From NCBI RefSeq assembly GCF_014055005.1, contig NZ_CP059570.1, forward strand, positions 1,364,001 to 1,428,000: 64,000 nucleotides of DNA, written 5' to 3'. The notes under the pieces were generated by a model. The model ran no database searches. It was given only the letters and a program-made list of their open reading frames with translations, and was not told the DNA's origin. A program made the position numbers and the translations under genes. Positions within the stretch are counted from its first letter, which is position 1. Every line of letters begins with the position of its first letter. Positions 51,978 through 61,361 of the stretch are shown piece by piece. Source of the stretch: Neisseria dentiae (GTDB taxonomy: Bacteria; Pseudomonadota; Gammaproteobacteria; Burkholderiales; Neisseriaceae).

Positions 51978-54900
51978 TTACGCCGTTACTTCGCGCAATT
52001 CCATCACGGTGCGGCGTTTGTGGCCGAGCAACGCGTTAACATCGTTGGCTTTCGGTTTCACCAGCACAAACTTGCCGACTTGGTTTTCCCAATCGCCCAA
52101 GATGCGCTCGCCGATACGGCTGTGGGTCAGTTCGACGTGGCGTTCAATCAGGCCGCGCAGGTGTTCCTGGTGGGTGGGCAGATCGGTGATGCCCAAACCT
52201 TCGACCATTTCGGGGTTGATGCGGCCTTTGAATTTGCCGTCCACATCGAGCACGTAGGCGAAGCCGCCGGTCATGCCCGCGCCGAAGTTGATGCCGGTTT
52301 TGCCGAGAATGGTCACCACGCCGCCGGTCATGTATTCGCAGCCGTTGTCGCCGATGCCTTCCACCACGGCCAGTGCGCCGGAGTTGCGCACGGCGAAGCG
52401 TTCGCCCGCGCGGCCGGAAGCGAAGAGTTCGCCGCCGGTGGCGCCGTAAAGGCAGGTGTTGCCGGCAATGGCGGCGTCTTCGGCTTTGAAGGCGACGCCG
52501 TTGTGCGGTTTGATGACGATACGGCCGCCCGCCATGCCTTTGCCCACATAGTCGTTGGCATCGCCGGTTAGCTCGAGGTTCACGCCGCCTGCGAGCCACA
52601 CGCCGAGGCTTTGGCCGGCGGTGCCGTTGAGGCTGATGTTGAACTCTTGGCCGGCTTTGCCGCGGTTGCCGTGCGCTTGGGCGATGATGCCGGAGAGTGC
52701 GGCGCCGACGCTGCGGTCGAGGTTGGAAATATCGAAGCTCATGTCGGTGCCGCTGCCGTTTGCCAGCGCTTCTTGCGCTTCGCGCACAATCTCGGCGTTC
52801 AGACGGCCTTTATCGAACGGGGCGTTGTTTTGCGTGCAGTGGCGCGCGCTGCCGTCGGGCACTTTGGGCGAATACAAGAGTTTGCTCAAATCCAGCCCGC
52901 GTTGTTTGGCGGTTTTGCCTTCGATGATTTCCAAGAGTTCGGTGCGGCCGATCAGGTCGGTGAGTTTTTCTACGCCCAGTTCGGCGAGAATTTCGCGCAC
53001 GTCTTGGGCGATAAAGCGGAAATAGTTCATCGCTTTTTCGGCGTCGCCGTGATAATGCTTGCCGCGCAGGGTGTCGTCTTGGGTGGCGATGCCGGTGGCG
53101 CAGTTGTTCAGGTGGCAGATGCGCAGGTAGCGGCAGCCGAGCGCCACCATCGGGCCGGTGCCGAAGCCGAAGCTCTCGGCGCCGAGAATGGCGGCTTTGA
53201 TGATGTCGAGGCCGGTTTTCAGGCCGCCGTCCACTTGCAGGCGCACTTTGTGGCGCAGGTTGTTTTCAACCAATGCCTGTTGCGCTTCGGCCAGGCCCAA
53301 TTCCCACGGCGAGCCGCAGTATTTCACGCTGGATAAGGGCGAGGCGCCGGTGCCGCCGTCGTAGCCGGCGATGGTAATCAGGTCGGCATAGGCTTTGGCC
53401 ACGCCGGTGGCGATGGTGCCGACGCCGGGCAGCGACACGAGTTTCACCGAAATCAGCGCTTTGGGGTTGATTTGTTTGAGGTCGAAAATCAGCTGCGCCA
53501 AGTCTTCGATGGAATAAATATCGTGGTGCGGCGGCGGTGAAATCAGAGTGGAACCAGGCACGGCGTAGCGCAGTTGGGCGATATAAGGCGTTACTTTATC
53601 GCCGGGCAACTGGCCGCCCTCGCCGGGTTTCGCGCCTTGCGCCACTTTAATCTGAATCACGTCGGCGCTCATCAGATAAGCGGGGGTAACGCCGAAGCGG
53701 CCGGACGCCACCTGTTTGATGCGCGACACTTTTTCGGTGCCGTAGCGTTTCGGGTCTTCGCCGCCCTCGCCGGAGTTGGAATAGCCGCCCAAGCGGTTCA
53801 TGGCAATGGCCAGCGATTCGTGCGCTTCGGGGCTTAATGCGCCGATTGACATGGCCGCGCTGTCGAAGCGTTTGAACAGATTTTCAGACGGCTCGACTTT
53901 CTCGATGGCAATCGGCGTGCAGTTTTCGGTTTTCAGCCGCAGCATGTCGCGGATGGTGGTTCCCGGACGGTTGTTGACGGCATCGCGGTAGAGGCGGTAT
54001 TTGGCGTAGTCGCCGCTGTTGACCGCTGCCTGAATGGTGTTGACCACTTCGGGGTTGTAGGCGTGGTATTCGCCCTGCGGTTTGAATTTCAGCAGGCCGC
54101 CGGCGTCAATGCCTTGGCTGCGGCGCCATGCGCGTTTGCGGGTGGCGGAAATCTGCTCGTGCAAATCGGCGAACGACGCACCTTCCACGCGGCTGGTGAT
54201 GCCGGGGAAGCACAAATCGACGATTTCTTTGTTCATGCCCACCAATTCGAACAGGCGCGCGCAGCGGTAGGACGATACGCAGGAAATGCCCATTTTCGAC
54301 ATGATTTTGTACAAACCTTTGTTGATGCCGTTGCGGAAATTGGCCATCACCACGCGCAAGGGTTTGGCAATCGCGCCGGCGTTTACCATCTGCGCCAAAC
54401 TTTCATACGCCAGATACGGATAAACGGCAGTGGCACCCAAGCCGATCAACACGGCGAAATGGTGCGGGTTGCGCGCTTCGGCGGTTTCCACAATGATGTT
54501 GGCGTCGCAGCGCAGATTGGCGGCCACCAAGCGGTTTTGAATCGCGCCCACCGCCAAGGCCGACGGAATCGGCTGGCGGTCTTGCGCGATATGCCTGTCT
54601 GAAGCCACCAGCAGCACCGTGCCGCTGCGCACGGCTTCTTCGGCCTGGTTGCACAGGGTTTCGACGGCGGCTTTCAGGCCGCTGTCGGGGGAATAAGTGG
54701 CATCGAGCACGGTGTGTTTATAGTGCGCTTCGGGCAGGCGCAGCAGTTGCTGCATATCGGAATACAACAGCACCGGCGATTTGAAGTTCACGCGGTGGCT
54801 CATGCCTTCGGCTTCAAAAAACACGCTCATCTCGCGGCCTATGCTGGTGGCGAGGCTCATCACGTGCGCTTCGCGCAAGGGGTCGATCGGCGGGTTGGTT

Positions 54901-56441
54901 ACTTGCGCGAAATATTGGCGGAAATAGTCGAAAATCAGGCGCGGACGCTCGGACAACACGGCAAACGGCGTATCGTCGCCCATCGAGCCGACGGCTTCCT
55001 GACCGTCTTCGCCCAACACGCGCACAATGTTTTCCAGCTCTTCGCGGTCATACAGAAACTGCTTCTGATACACGGCCAGCATATCGGCGTTTATCGCCGA
55101 TTCACCGGCTTCGTTATCGGGCAGTTGCTCGAACGGAATCAGGCGCTGCACGTTTTTATCCAGCCATTCGCGATAAGGATGGCGGGCGCGCAATTCATTG
55201 TCGATTTCGGCCGAATGCAGCAGCTTGCCGTTTTTGGTGTCGATGACCAGCAATTGGCCGGGGCCGACGCGGCCTTTTTCCACCACTTCGTCGGGCGCGT
55301 AATCCCAAATACCCACTTCGGAAGCAATGGTAATCAGGCGGTCTTGGGTAATCACATAACGTGCGGGGCGCAGGCCGTTGCGGTCGAGGTTGCAGGCGGC
55401 GTAACGGCCGTCTGAAAGCACGATGCCGGCCGGGCCGTCCCACGGCTCCATGTGCATGGAATTGAAGTCGTAGAAGGCGCGCAAATCGTCGTCCATATCG
55501 GGGTTTTGCTGCCAGGCGGGCGGCACCAACAGGCGCATGGCGCGGAATAAGTCCATGCCGCCGCACACAAACACTTCCAGCATATTATCGAGCGAGCTGG
55601 AGTCCGAACCGCTTTCGTTGACAAACGGCGCGGCGGTCTGCAAATCGGGAATCAGCGGCGTATGGTATTTATATGCCCGCGCCCGCGCCCACGCGCGGTT
55701 GCCGGAAATGGTGTTGATTTCGCCGTTGTGCGCCAGATAGCGGAAAGGCTGCGCCAATTTCCAACGCGGCTGGGTGTTGGTGGAAAAACGCTGGTGGAAC
55801 AAACAGATGGCAGACTGCATGCGCAAATCGCCCAAATCGAGATAAAACTTGGGCAAGTCTTTGGGCATGCACAAACCTTTATAAATCACGGTTTGGTTGG
55901 AAAAACTGCAAATATAGAAATCGGGATGATCGATACGTTTTTCGATGCGGCGGCGGGTAACGAACAGGCGGCGCTGCAAATCCTGCGTGCGCCAGCCGGA
56001 AGGCGCATTGATAAACACCTGTTTGATTTGCGGCATATCCGCCAAGGCAATCGAGCCGAGCACCGCCGGATTGGTCGGCACTTCGCGCCAAGCGGCCACG
56101 CCCAATGTTTCGCGGGTTAATTCTTCGTTGATGATGCCGATGCAGCGCTCTGCCTCGGCGCTGTCTTGCGGCAGGAAAATCTGCCCCACGGCAAACTTCT
56201 GCGCCAATGAAAAACCGGCCTCTTCTGCAACCGTGCGGAAAAAACTTTCCGGCATCTGAATCGACAAACCGCAGCCGTCGCCGGTTTTGCCGTCGGCCAG
56301 AATCGCGCCGCGGTGCTGCATGCGCGACAAACCCAAAATGGCGTTGCGGACGACTTTATGGCTTTGAACGCCGTCGATATTGGCAATCAAGCCGAAACCG
56401 CAGTTTTCTCGTTCTACTGTACGGTCGTATAACATGGTCAT
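51978..56441 (-). CDS. gltB: Glutamate synthase large subunit
   Basis: GltB makes two glutamates from glutamine and 2-oxoglutarate. The 1487-residue protein has an N-terminal class II amidotransferase domain with the catalytic cysteine at ERENCGFGL (exposed after propeptide removal), an FMN domain (GGTGASPLSSVKYCGSPWEL, about residue 1040), the 3Fe-4S motif CRYLRICHLNNCATGIATQD and the C-terminal beta-helix (GKGMAGGRIVIKPHN). Length is normal. gltD follows after three inserted genes, so the usual tight gltBD pairing is broken. Confidence 0.96.
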   Translation of the reverse strand: MTMLYDRTVERENCGFGLIANIDGVQSHKVVRNAILGLSRMQHRGAILADGKTGDGCGLSIQMPESFFRTVAEEAGFSLAQKFAVGQIFLPQDSAEAERCIGIINEELTRETLGVAAWREVPTNPAVLGSIALADMPQIKQVFINAPSGWRTQDLQRRLFVTRRRIEKRIDHPDFYICSFSNQTVIYKGLCMPKDLPKFYLDLGDLRMQSAICLFHQRFSTNTQPRWKLAQPFRYLAHNGEINTISGNRAWARARAYKYHTPLIPDLQTAAPFVNESGSDSSSLDNMLEVFVCGGMDLFRAMRLLVPPAWQQNPDMDDDLRAFYDFNSMHMEPWDGPAGIVLSDGRYAACNLDRNGLRPARYVITQDRLITIASEVGIWDYAPDEVVEKGRVGPGQLLVIDTKNGKLLHSAEIDNELRARHPYREWLDKNVQRLIPFEQLPDNEAGESAINADMLAVYQKQFLYDREELENIVRVLGEDGQEAVGSMGDDTPFAVLSERPRLIFDYFRQYFAQVTNPPIDPLREAHVMSLATSIGREMSVFFEAEGMSHRVNFKSPVLLYSDMQQLLRLPEAHYKHTVLDATYSPDSGLKAAVETLCNQAEEAVRSGTVLLVASDRHIAQDRQPIPSALAVGAIQNRLVAANLRCDANIIVETAEARNPHHFAVLIGLGATAVYPYLAYESLAQMVNAGAIAKPLRVVMANFRNGINKGLYKIMSKMGISCVSSYRCARLFELVGMNKEIVDLCFPGITSRVEGASFADLHEQISATRKRAWRRSQGIDAGGLLKFKPQGEYHAYNPEVVNTIQAAVNSGDYAKYRLYRDAVNNRPGTTIRDMLRLKTENCTPIAIEKVEPSENLFKRFDSAAMSIGALSPEAHESLAIAMNRLGGYSNSGEGGEDPKRYGTEKVSRIKQVASGRFGVTPAYLMSADVIQIKVAQGAKPGEGGQLPGDKVTPYIAQLRYAVPGSTLISPPPHHDIYSIEDLAQLIFDLKQINPKALISVKLVSLPGVGTIATGVAKAYADLITIAGYDGGTGASPLSSVKYCGSPWELGLAEAQQALVENNLRHKVRLQVDGGLKTGLDIIKAAILGAESFGFGTGPMVALGCRYLRICHLNNCATGIATQDDTLRGKHYHGDAEKAMNYFRFIAQDVREILAELGVEKLTDLIGRTELLEIIEGKTAKQRGLDLSKLLYSPKVPDGSARHCTQNNAPFDKGRLNAEIVREAQEALANGSGTDMSFDISNLDRSVGAALSGIIAQAHGNRGKAGQEFNISLNGTAGQSLGVWLAGGVNLELTGDANDYVGKGMAGGRIVIKPHNGVAFKAEDAAIAGNTCLYGATGGELFASGRAGERFAVRNSGALAVVEGIGDNGCEYMTGGVVTILGKTGINFGAGMTGGFAYVLDVDGKFKGRINPEMVEGLGITDLPTHQEHLRGLIERHVELTHSRIGERILGDWENQVGKFVLVKPKANDVNALLGHKRRTVMELREVTA

Positions 56442-56878
56442 GGTAGTGGGCCTTTATTTAAGAGGGGTTTATAATTTCGGGCGCTTTTACGGGTTTGTTA
56501 GTATTGTTGGCCGGTAAAACAGGCGCGGGGCTATAAAATACCTAAATTGTTGACAATCGTCAAAGCATTTCTTATATTTTAAGCCTCTCTTGACAATCAA
56601 TTAAGCTGAGTCTTGTCGTTTGTTGATTAACAAGGTTAATCATATGTTTTAGCAATCATTGTGTTGGTTAGTTTGCACAACAGGTTGAGAGTAAAATCTG
56701 TAATATTTTACTCAAGATACCTCTCGTTTCAAGTCAGTACGGTATTTTATAAACTTGCGGTAATAAACTTGAAGATACACCTTTATATAACAAAAACATC
56801 TTATATTAAAACCAACCATTCTTTCCCTTTTTCAGACGGCCTGATTAAAGTAGCGCACATTTCAATCAGGAACCCATC
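56442..56878. other. AT-rich 437-bp intergenic region between gltB and cysN
   Basis: No gene is found. It contains a repeated TTGACAATC (56550 and 56590), a strong plus-strand promoter, and a stem GAGTAAAAT/ATTTTACTC (56689-56697 with 56705-56713). The promoter is about 300 bases from cysN, so a long leader or a small RNA is possible. It must also hold the gltB promoter on the minus strand. Confidence 0.5.
56550..56578 (+). promoter_or_regulatory. Near-consensus sigma-70 promoter far upstream of cysN
   Basis: TTGACA (56550-56555), exactly 17 bases, then TATATT (56573-56578). TTGACAATCGTCAA at the -35 is a palindrome and could be an operator. Confidence 0.6.
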
Positions 56879-58189
56879 ATGACCGCCACCACCGCCCCAC
56901 TCCTCCGCTTCATCACCGCAGGCAGCGTTGACGACGGCAAATCCACCCTGATCGGCCGCCTGCTCTATGACAGCAAAACCCTGCTCACCGACCAGCTCGC
57001 CAAACTCGACCAAGCCGCGCAAAACGGCCAAACGCCCGACTTCGCCAGCCTAACCGACGGCCTGGCCGCCGAACGCGAACAAGGCATCACCATCGACGTG
57101 GCCTACCGTTATTTCGCCACCCCCGCGCGCAAATTCATCATCGCCGACACCCCCGGCCACGAACAATACACCCGCAACATGGTTACCGGCGCCTCCACCG
57201 CCGACGCCGCCATCGTGCTGGTGGATGCCACCCGCGTCGATTTCAGCGGTGCCGAACCCGTGCTGCTGCCGCAAACCAAACGCCACAGCGCCATCCTGAA
57301 ACTGCTCGGCTGCCCCAGCATCATTGTGGCCGTCAACAAACTCGACCTGCTCGATTTCGACGAAAACAAATACCAAGCCATCACCCGCGCCTATCAGAAA
57401 CTGGCCGGACAAATCGGGCTGGAAGCGCAAGTGTATTTTTTGCCCATCAGCGCTCTCAACGGCGACAACATCGTCAACCCCAGCACCCGCACGCCGTGGT
57501 ATAACGGCCTGCCCCTGCTGCCCCTGCTGGAAAGCCTGCCCGTAACCCGTAACAACGCCGCCGCCCTGCCCGCCCATTTCCCCGTGCAGCGCGTTGCCCG
57601 CCAAGACGGCAGCAGCAGCGACGACTTCCGCGGCTATCAAGGCCGCCTGGAAGCAGGCCGTCTGAAAAGCGGCGACGAAATCAAAGTGCTGCCCGGCGGC
57701 AAAACCGCCAAAATCGCCGACATCTTCGGCCCCAAAGGCCGCACCGGCGAAGCCGAGGCGGGAGAAGTCATTACCCTCACGCTCGACACCGATCTCGACA
57801 TCTCGCGCGGCAACAGCATCGTTGCGGCAAACAGCCCCATTGAGCCGCAGCAAAGCTTCCAAGCCGCACTGTGCTGGTTCGACGAAACCCCGCTCAACCT
57901 GCGCCGCAAATACCTGCTCAAACAAGGCACCCAAACCACCGCAGCCCGCATCAGCGAAATCGCCTATGTATGGGACGTGCACACCTTAAGCCGCGTGCAG
58001 TCGGCAGGCGAATTGAAGCTGAACGACATCGGCAGCGTCAGCCTCAAAACCCAGCAGCCGCTGGCCGCCACCACCTATGCCGAAAACCCCGCCACCGGCG
58101 CGTTTATCCTGATAGACGAAGCCACCAACCACACCGTGGCCGCCGGCATGATACGCAGCAGCGCCCAAGAGAGCACCTTCGAAATTTAA
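56879..58189 (+). CDS. cysN: Sulfate adenylyltransferase GTPase subunit
   Basis: CysN is the regulatory GTPase that, with CysD, makes adenylyl sulfate. The 436 residues include G1 FITAGSVDDGKSTLIGRLLY (residues 11-30), the switch region EREQGITIDVAYRYF, G3 ADTPGHEQYTRNM and G4 VAVNKLDLLDF, plus EF-Tu-like beta-barrel domains. There is no CysC (APS kinase) fusion. The usual partner cysD is not adjacent: upstream is a 437-base gap and gltB. Confidence 0.93.
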   Translation: MTATTAPLLRFITAGSVDDGKSTLIGRLLYDSKTLLTDQLAKLDQAAQNGQTPDFASLTDGLAAEREQGITIDVAYRYFATPARKFIIADTPGHEQYTRNMVTGASTADAAIVLVDATRVDFSGAEPVLLPQTKRHSAILKLLGCPSIIVAVNKLDLLDFDENKYQAITRAYQKLAGQIGLEAQVYFLPISALNGDNIVNPSTRTPWYNGLPLLPLLESLPVTRNNAAALPAHFPVQRVARQDGSSSDDFRGYQGRLEAGRLKSGDEIKVLPGGKTAKIADIFGPKGRTGEAEAGEVITLTLDTDLDISRGNSIVAANSPIEPQQSFQAALCWFDETPLNLRRKYLLKQGTQTTAARISEIAYVWDVHTLSRVQSAGELKLNDIGSVSLKTQQPLAATTYAENPATGAFILIDEATNHTVAAGMIRSSAQESTFEI

Positions 58190-58250
58190 GCCGCCCCCCG
58201 GCAAATCCGAATAACATCCCAAACAATAATCCCGGCGCCGCTTAACACCG

Positions 58251-58279
58251 AGGCCGTCTGAAACACTTTCAGACGGCCT
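58251..58279. terminator. DUS-pair terminator after cysN
   Basis: AGGCCGTCTGAAA and its complement around a CAC loop, 62 bases after the cysN stop. Confidence 0.75.
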
Positions 58280-58424
58280 TTTCAACCGTTCGAGCAATAT
58301 CCTGTTTGATTAAAAACCGTTTGCCCTATAATGAAACCAAAATAAAAACGGCACCTCTAAACTCAGGCAGCCGTTTGCTTTGCCGCAACCGCATTCCGCA
58401 TACACACCACCGCAAGGATATTCC

Positions 58425-59246
58425 ATGCCCAGCAAACCTTTTACCCGTGCCCTCACCATAGCCGGCTCCGATTCCGGCGGCGGCGCAGGTATTCAGGCCG
58501 ATTTAAAAACCTTTGCTGCGCTCGGCGCCTACGGCACCAGCGTAATCACCGCCGTTACCGCACAAAACACCCAAGGCGTGCAGGCCGTACACCCCGTGCC
58601 GGCCGACATCGTGGCCGCCCAATGCCAATCGGTGTTTTCCGACATCCGCATCGACGCCGTGAAAATCGGCATGCTGCCCGACACCGCCACCATCAGTGCC
58701 GTGGCCGCCGCCCTGCGCAAATACAACAACGCCTTCGTTGTGCTCGATCCCGTGCTGGCCGCCTCCTCCGGCGAAAAACTGGCGCAGGAAGACACCGTAG
58801 AAGCCCTCTGCAACGAACTGCTGCCGCTGGCCGACCTCGTTACCCCCAACATCAGCGAACTGGCCGCCCTCACCGGCAACAGCCCGGCCGGAAACGAAGA
58901 CGAAATGCTGGCGCAAGGCCGGCAACTCATGGAAAAAGGCGCGGTAGCCGTGCTGCTCAAAGGCGGCCACTGGGAACACAGCAAAGAAGCGCGCGATTGG
59001 CTGCTGGTGGCCGACCACCAACCGCAATGCTTCCGCAACGGCCGTATCGACACCCGCAACACCCACGGCACGGGCTGCACCCTTGCCGCCGCCATCGCCG
59101 CCCTGCGCCCCCAGCGCGGCAACCTGAGCACGGCCGTTTCGGCCGCCAAAACCTACCTGCACGGCGCCATCGAAGCCGGCTTGGGCTGGCGCATCGGCAA
59201 AGGCCGCGGCCCGCTGGCCCATTTCTGGCGGCATTACCGCGACTGA
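58425..59246 (+). CDS. thiD: Hydroxymethylpyrimidine/phosphomethylpyrimidine kinase
   Basis: ThiD phosphorylates HMP and HMP-P for thiamine synthesis. From 58425 (MPSKPFTRALTIAGSDSGGG) it has 273 residues, with the substrate motif AGIQADLKTFAALGAYGTSV, the Mg/ATP region VLDPVLAASSGEKLAQEDTV and the anion hole NTHGTGCTLAAAIAAL. I see no TPP riboswitch in the 235 bases upstream. Confidence 0.95.
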   Translation: MPSKPFTRALTIAGSDSGGGAGIQADLKTFAALGAYGTSVITAVTAQNTQGVQAVHPVPADIVAAQCQSVFSDIRIDAVKIGMLPDTATISAVAAALRKYNNAFVVLDPVLAASSGEKLAQEDTVEALCNELLPLADLVTPNISELAALTGNSPAGNEDEMLAQGRQLMEKGAVAVLLKGGHWEHSKEARDWLLVADHQPQCFRNGRIDTRNTHGTGCTLAAAIAALRPQRGNLSTAVSAAKTYLHGAIEAGLGWRIGKGRGPLAHFWRHYRD

Positions 59247-59449
59247 CCGGTGCGGATAAAATTAACAAGGCAGCAAGCCGCAGGCAGCAGCGCAATCAGT
59301 TTGTACACTATATGCCGTCTGAAACCGTTGCAAAGCACGCACTCTTAGCAGGAATAAACAATCTTTATCAAAACAAGGCTTGTAATAAACAGCCAAAGCC
59401 ATTATATTGCTTGAATCTCACTTCACGACAACAACAACGAAAGGAGACG

Positions 59450-59560
59450 ATGATGCAACACCGCAGACGTCAAGCTATCTTCCAGGCGGCCAAACGCGCT
59501 TTCCAAGCCCCGGCCAAGCCTGCGGACGGCAAAACTGCCCGCACCAAAACCGCCTGCTGA
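59450..59560 (+). CDS. Possible 36-residue basic protein
   Basis: A frame beginning MMQHRRRQAIFQAAKRAFQA has an excellent ribosome binding site (AAAGGAGA seven bases upstream) and is followed after 36 bases by a DUS-pair terminator. The product is rich in Arg, Lys and Ala and ends TKTAC. A TATATTGC stretch at 59403 could be its -10. There is no recognised family; it could be a small nucleic-acid-binding peptide or a chance frame. Confidence 0.45.
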   Translation: MMQHRRRQAIFQAAKRAFQAPAKPADGKTARTKTAC

Positions 59561-59596
59561 TTTAAGCAATTTTATTTCAAATTTATTACAACGCAA

Positions 59597-59627
59597 AAGG
59601 CCGTCTGAAATATTTCAGACGGCTCTT
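59597..59627. terminator. DUS-pair terminator after the small basic ORF
   Basis: AAGGCCGTCTGAAA and a near-complement (one mismatch, GGCTCTT) form a hairpin. Confidence 0.65.
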
Positions 59628-59643
59628 GTTTTAATACCGTATC

Positions 59644-59809
59644 AAGACCTTTGCAAAAATACGTTTTAATCCTGAATTTATTTATGTTTCGTCATACTCG
59701 GGCTTGACCCGAGTATCTGTTATTTCTTTTGAAATAAAAAGATGCTTGGGTCAAGCCCGAGCATGACGCAGAGGTTTTAAGATACCGAAAGGAATTTTGC
59801 AAAGGTCTC
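59644..59809. repeat. 166-bp non-autonomous element with IS1106-like ends enclosing a TCATACTCGGG hairpin
   Basis: Ends AAGACCTTTGCAAAA and TTTTGCAAAGGTCTC enclose the inverted pair TCATACTCGGGCTTGACCCG / GGGTCAAGCCCGAGCATGAC. CGTATC occurs directly on both sides, consistent with a target duplication. It fills the gap between the basic ORF and mlaC. Confidence 0.7.
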
Positions 59810-59832
59810 CGTATCGTTTCCGCATCAGAGCA

Positions 59833-60447
59833 TCACAACGATTCTGCTTTTTTCAAGCCTTTGGCACGCACGGTGGCTATCGCGCCGTCAATCCCTTTCT
59901 GCTTGATTAACTCATTGAATTGGTTTCGGTAAACCGTAACCAAGCTCACCCCGTCGACACGGATGTTATACACCTTATACACCGGCCCCACTTTATAGAG
60001 CTGATAAGCCACCTCGTATTTTTTACCGTTTTTGGTGCGGATTTCAGAAAACACGTCCACTTTACTGCTGCCGTTATCAGTGATTTTAGGCAGCAGCCTC
60101 ACCTGCGCATCGGCAGCGCCCATCAAGGCAGAGCGCGCATACATCGAAATCATCATTTCTTTAAACGCCGCGATAAAGTCGGTTTTCTGCTTGGCCGAAA
60201 ACTCCCGCCACGGCAAACCCACGGCCAGCGCCGAAATGCGCTGGTAATCCAAAAAACCGTCGGCATAACGCTCGATTTGGCGGATTTTCTGCTGCTCGCT
60301 CAAACCGCCGTTGCGCGCCACTTTCAACACCGTATCAATATTCTGCTGTGCCTGCACTTGGGCCGGATGCTGCTGGGTTTGCGCAGCGGCATAAGGCGAC
60401 ACCAGCGCAACAGGCGCGGCAAGTAAAACAGCCATCAGTTTGTTCAT
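59833..60447 (-). CDS. mlaC: Phospholipid transport periplasmic protein MlaC
   Basis: MlaC shuttles phospholipids across the periplasm between the outer and inner membrane Mla complexes. From 60447 (MNKLMAVLLAAPVALVSPYA) it has 204 residues with a signal peptide ending AAAQ. The family core QNIDTVLKVARNGGLSEQQK, GLPWREFSAKQKTDFIAAFK and VYNIRVDGVSLVTVYRNQFN is complete. No mlaFEDB or mlaA is beside it in this window. Confidence 0.9.
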   Translation of the reverse strand: MNKLMAVLLAAPVALVSPYAAAQTQQHPAQVQAQQNIDTVLKVARNGGLSEQQKIRQIERYADGFLDYQRISALAVGLPWREFSAKQKTDFIAAFKEMMISMYARSALMGAADAQVRLLPKITDNGSSKVDVFSEIRTKNGKKYEVAYQLYKVGPVYKVYNIRVDGVSLVTVYRNQFNELIKQKGIDGAIATVRAKGLKKAESL

Positions 60448-60612
60448 GCTTTTCTCTCTCGAAAATAAAAAAGTGTGCCGTTTCAACAAAGCAGGCAGGC
60501 CGCCTCTTGATGAAACGGCCGTATTTAACAACAAAGCGGCGTTACCTTGCATTAAAAACTGCAAAATATGCGTTACAGCTTGCATTCCGATATGCCATGC
60601 CGCAGAAAACAG

Positions 60613-60648
60613 AAAGGCCGTCTGAAAAATACTCTTTCAGACGGCCTT
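60613..60648. terminator. DUS-pair terminator
   Basis: AAGGCCGTCTGAAAAA and its complement lie 25 bases after the stop of the Yip1-like gene, before mlaC. Confidence 0.7.
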
Positions 60649-60673
60649 ATTCAAAATAACAACACAATCAAAC

Positions 60674-61270
60674 CTAACGGGTTTGCGGCGGAGATTCCAA
60701 AATCACCTTCGCCTGCTCGGTGAGCGCACCCAAATCAATCAGGCCGATTTGAACCAACACCATCATCAGCACACTACCGGCCACCACGGTCAGCACCGCA
60801 TAAACCAAGTAGCCCAGCATCACCCGCCAGCCCGGCTGGCCGCTCATTCTGATCAATCCCACAGCCTGCGCAACAAATATCCAAATCTGCCAAAACATCC
60901 CCGCAGCTGCCAAAGCAGGCGCGTAAAACAAAGCCAGCAGCGGCACCGACAATGCTTCGGAAGCCAGCACAAAGCCCCATAACGGCAGCTTGCCCGCACC
61001 GCGCGACAGCATCCGCCCCATCACCAGGCTCAACACGCCGCATTTCAACACCGTCAGCAACACAGCCAGCGTCACTACCGCCGGGCTTTTGCCGAACAAA
61101 GGCGCCGTAGCGGCCGCATTCACCAAACCGATCAGCAGCAGCACGGCGGCGGAAACGGCCAGCGAATAACGGTAGTCGGCGGGATTTTTATAACGCAGGC
61201 GCAAGATGTCCCACATATCGCGTAGAAAGTGATACAGCATAAACAGATACGTTTCGGCAAAAGCGTGCAT
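60674..61270 (-). CDS. Multipass membrane protein, Yip1-like
   Basis: From 61270 (MHAFAETYLFMLYHFLRDMW) the 198-residue product has five hydrophobic segments (LAVSAAVLLLIGLVNAAATA, VVTLAVLLTVLKCGVLSLVM, SVPLLALFYAPALAAAGMFW, LIWIFVAQAVG-type and YLVYAVLTVVAGSVLMMVLV). The topology and N-terminal DILRLRYKNPADY suit the bacterial YIP1 family. Function is unknown. A 39-codon upstream extension is not protein-like. Confidence 0.8.
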   Translation of the reverse strand: MHAFAETYLFMLYHFLRDMWDILRLRYKNPADYRYSLAVSAAVLLLIGLVNAAATAPLFGKSPAVVTLAVLLTVLKCGVLSLVMGRMLSRGAGKLPLWGFVLASEALSVPLLALFYAPALAAAGMFWQIWIFVAQAVGLIRMSGQPGWRVMLGYLVYAVLTVVAGSVLMMVLVQIGLIDLGALTEQAKVILESPPQTR

Positions 61271-61330
61271 TGTATAGCCAATCAACGCTTTTTCAAACAG
61301 AAAGCTGCCCGCACACCGCCGTAAAAAATG

Positions 61331-61361
61331 AAAAAACAGCCCCGAAAGGCTGTTGTTTTTT
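61331..61361. terminator. Bidirectional intrinsic terminator
   Basis: AACAGCC pairs with GGCTGTT around CCGAAA, with A and T runs on the two sides. It lies between hicB (reading toward it) and the Yip1-like gene. Confidence 0.65.

Noticed and set aside
58190..58424. TPP riboswitch before thiD
   Set aside because: I could not find the conserved CUGAGA and thi-box elements; the gap holds a DUS-pair terminator only.
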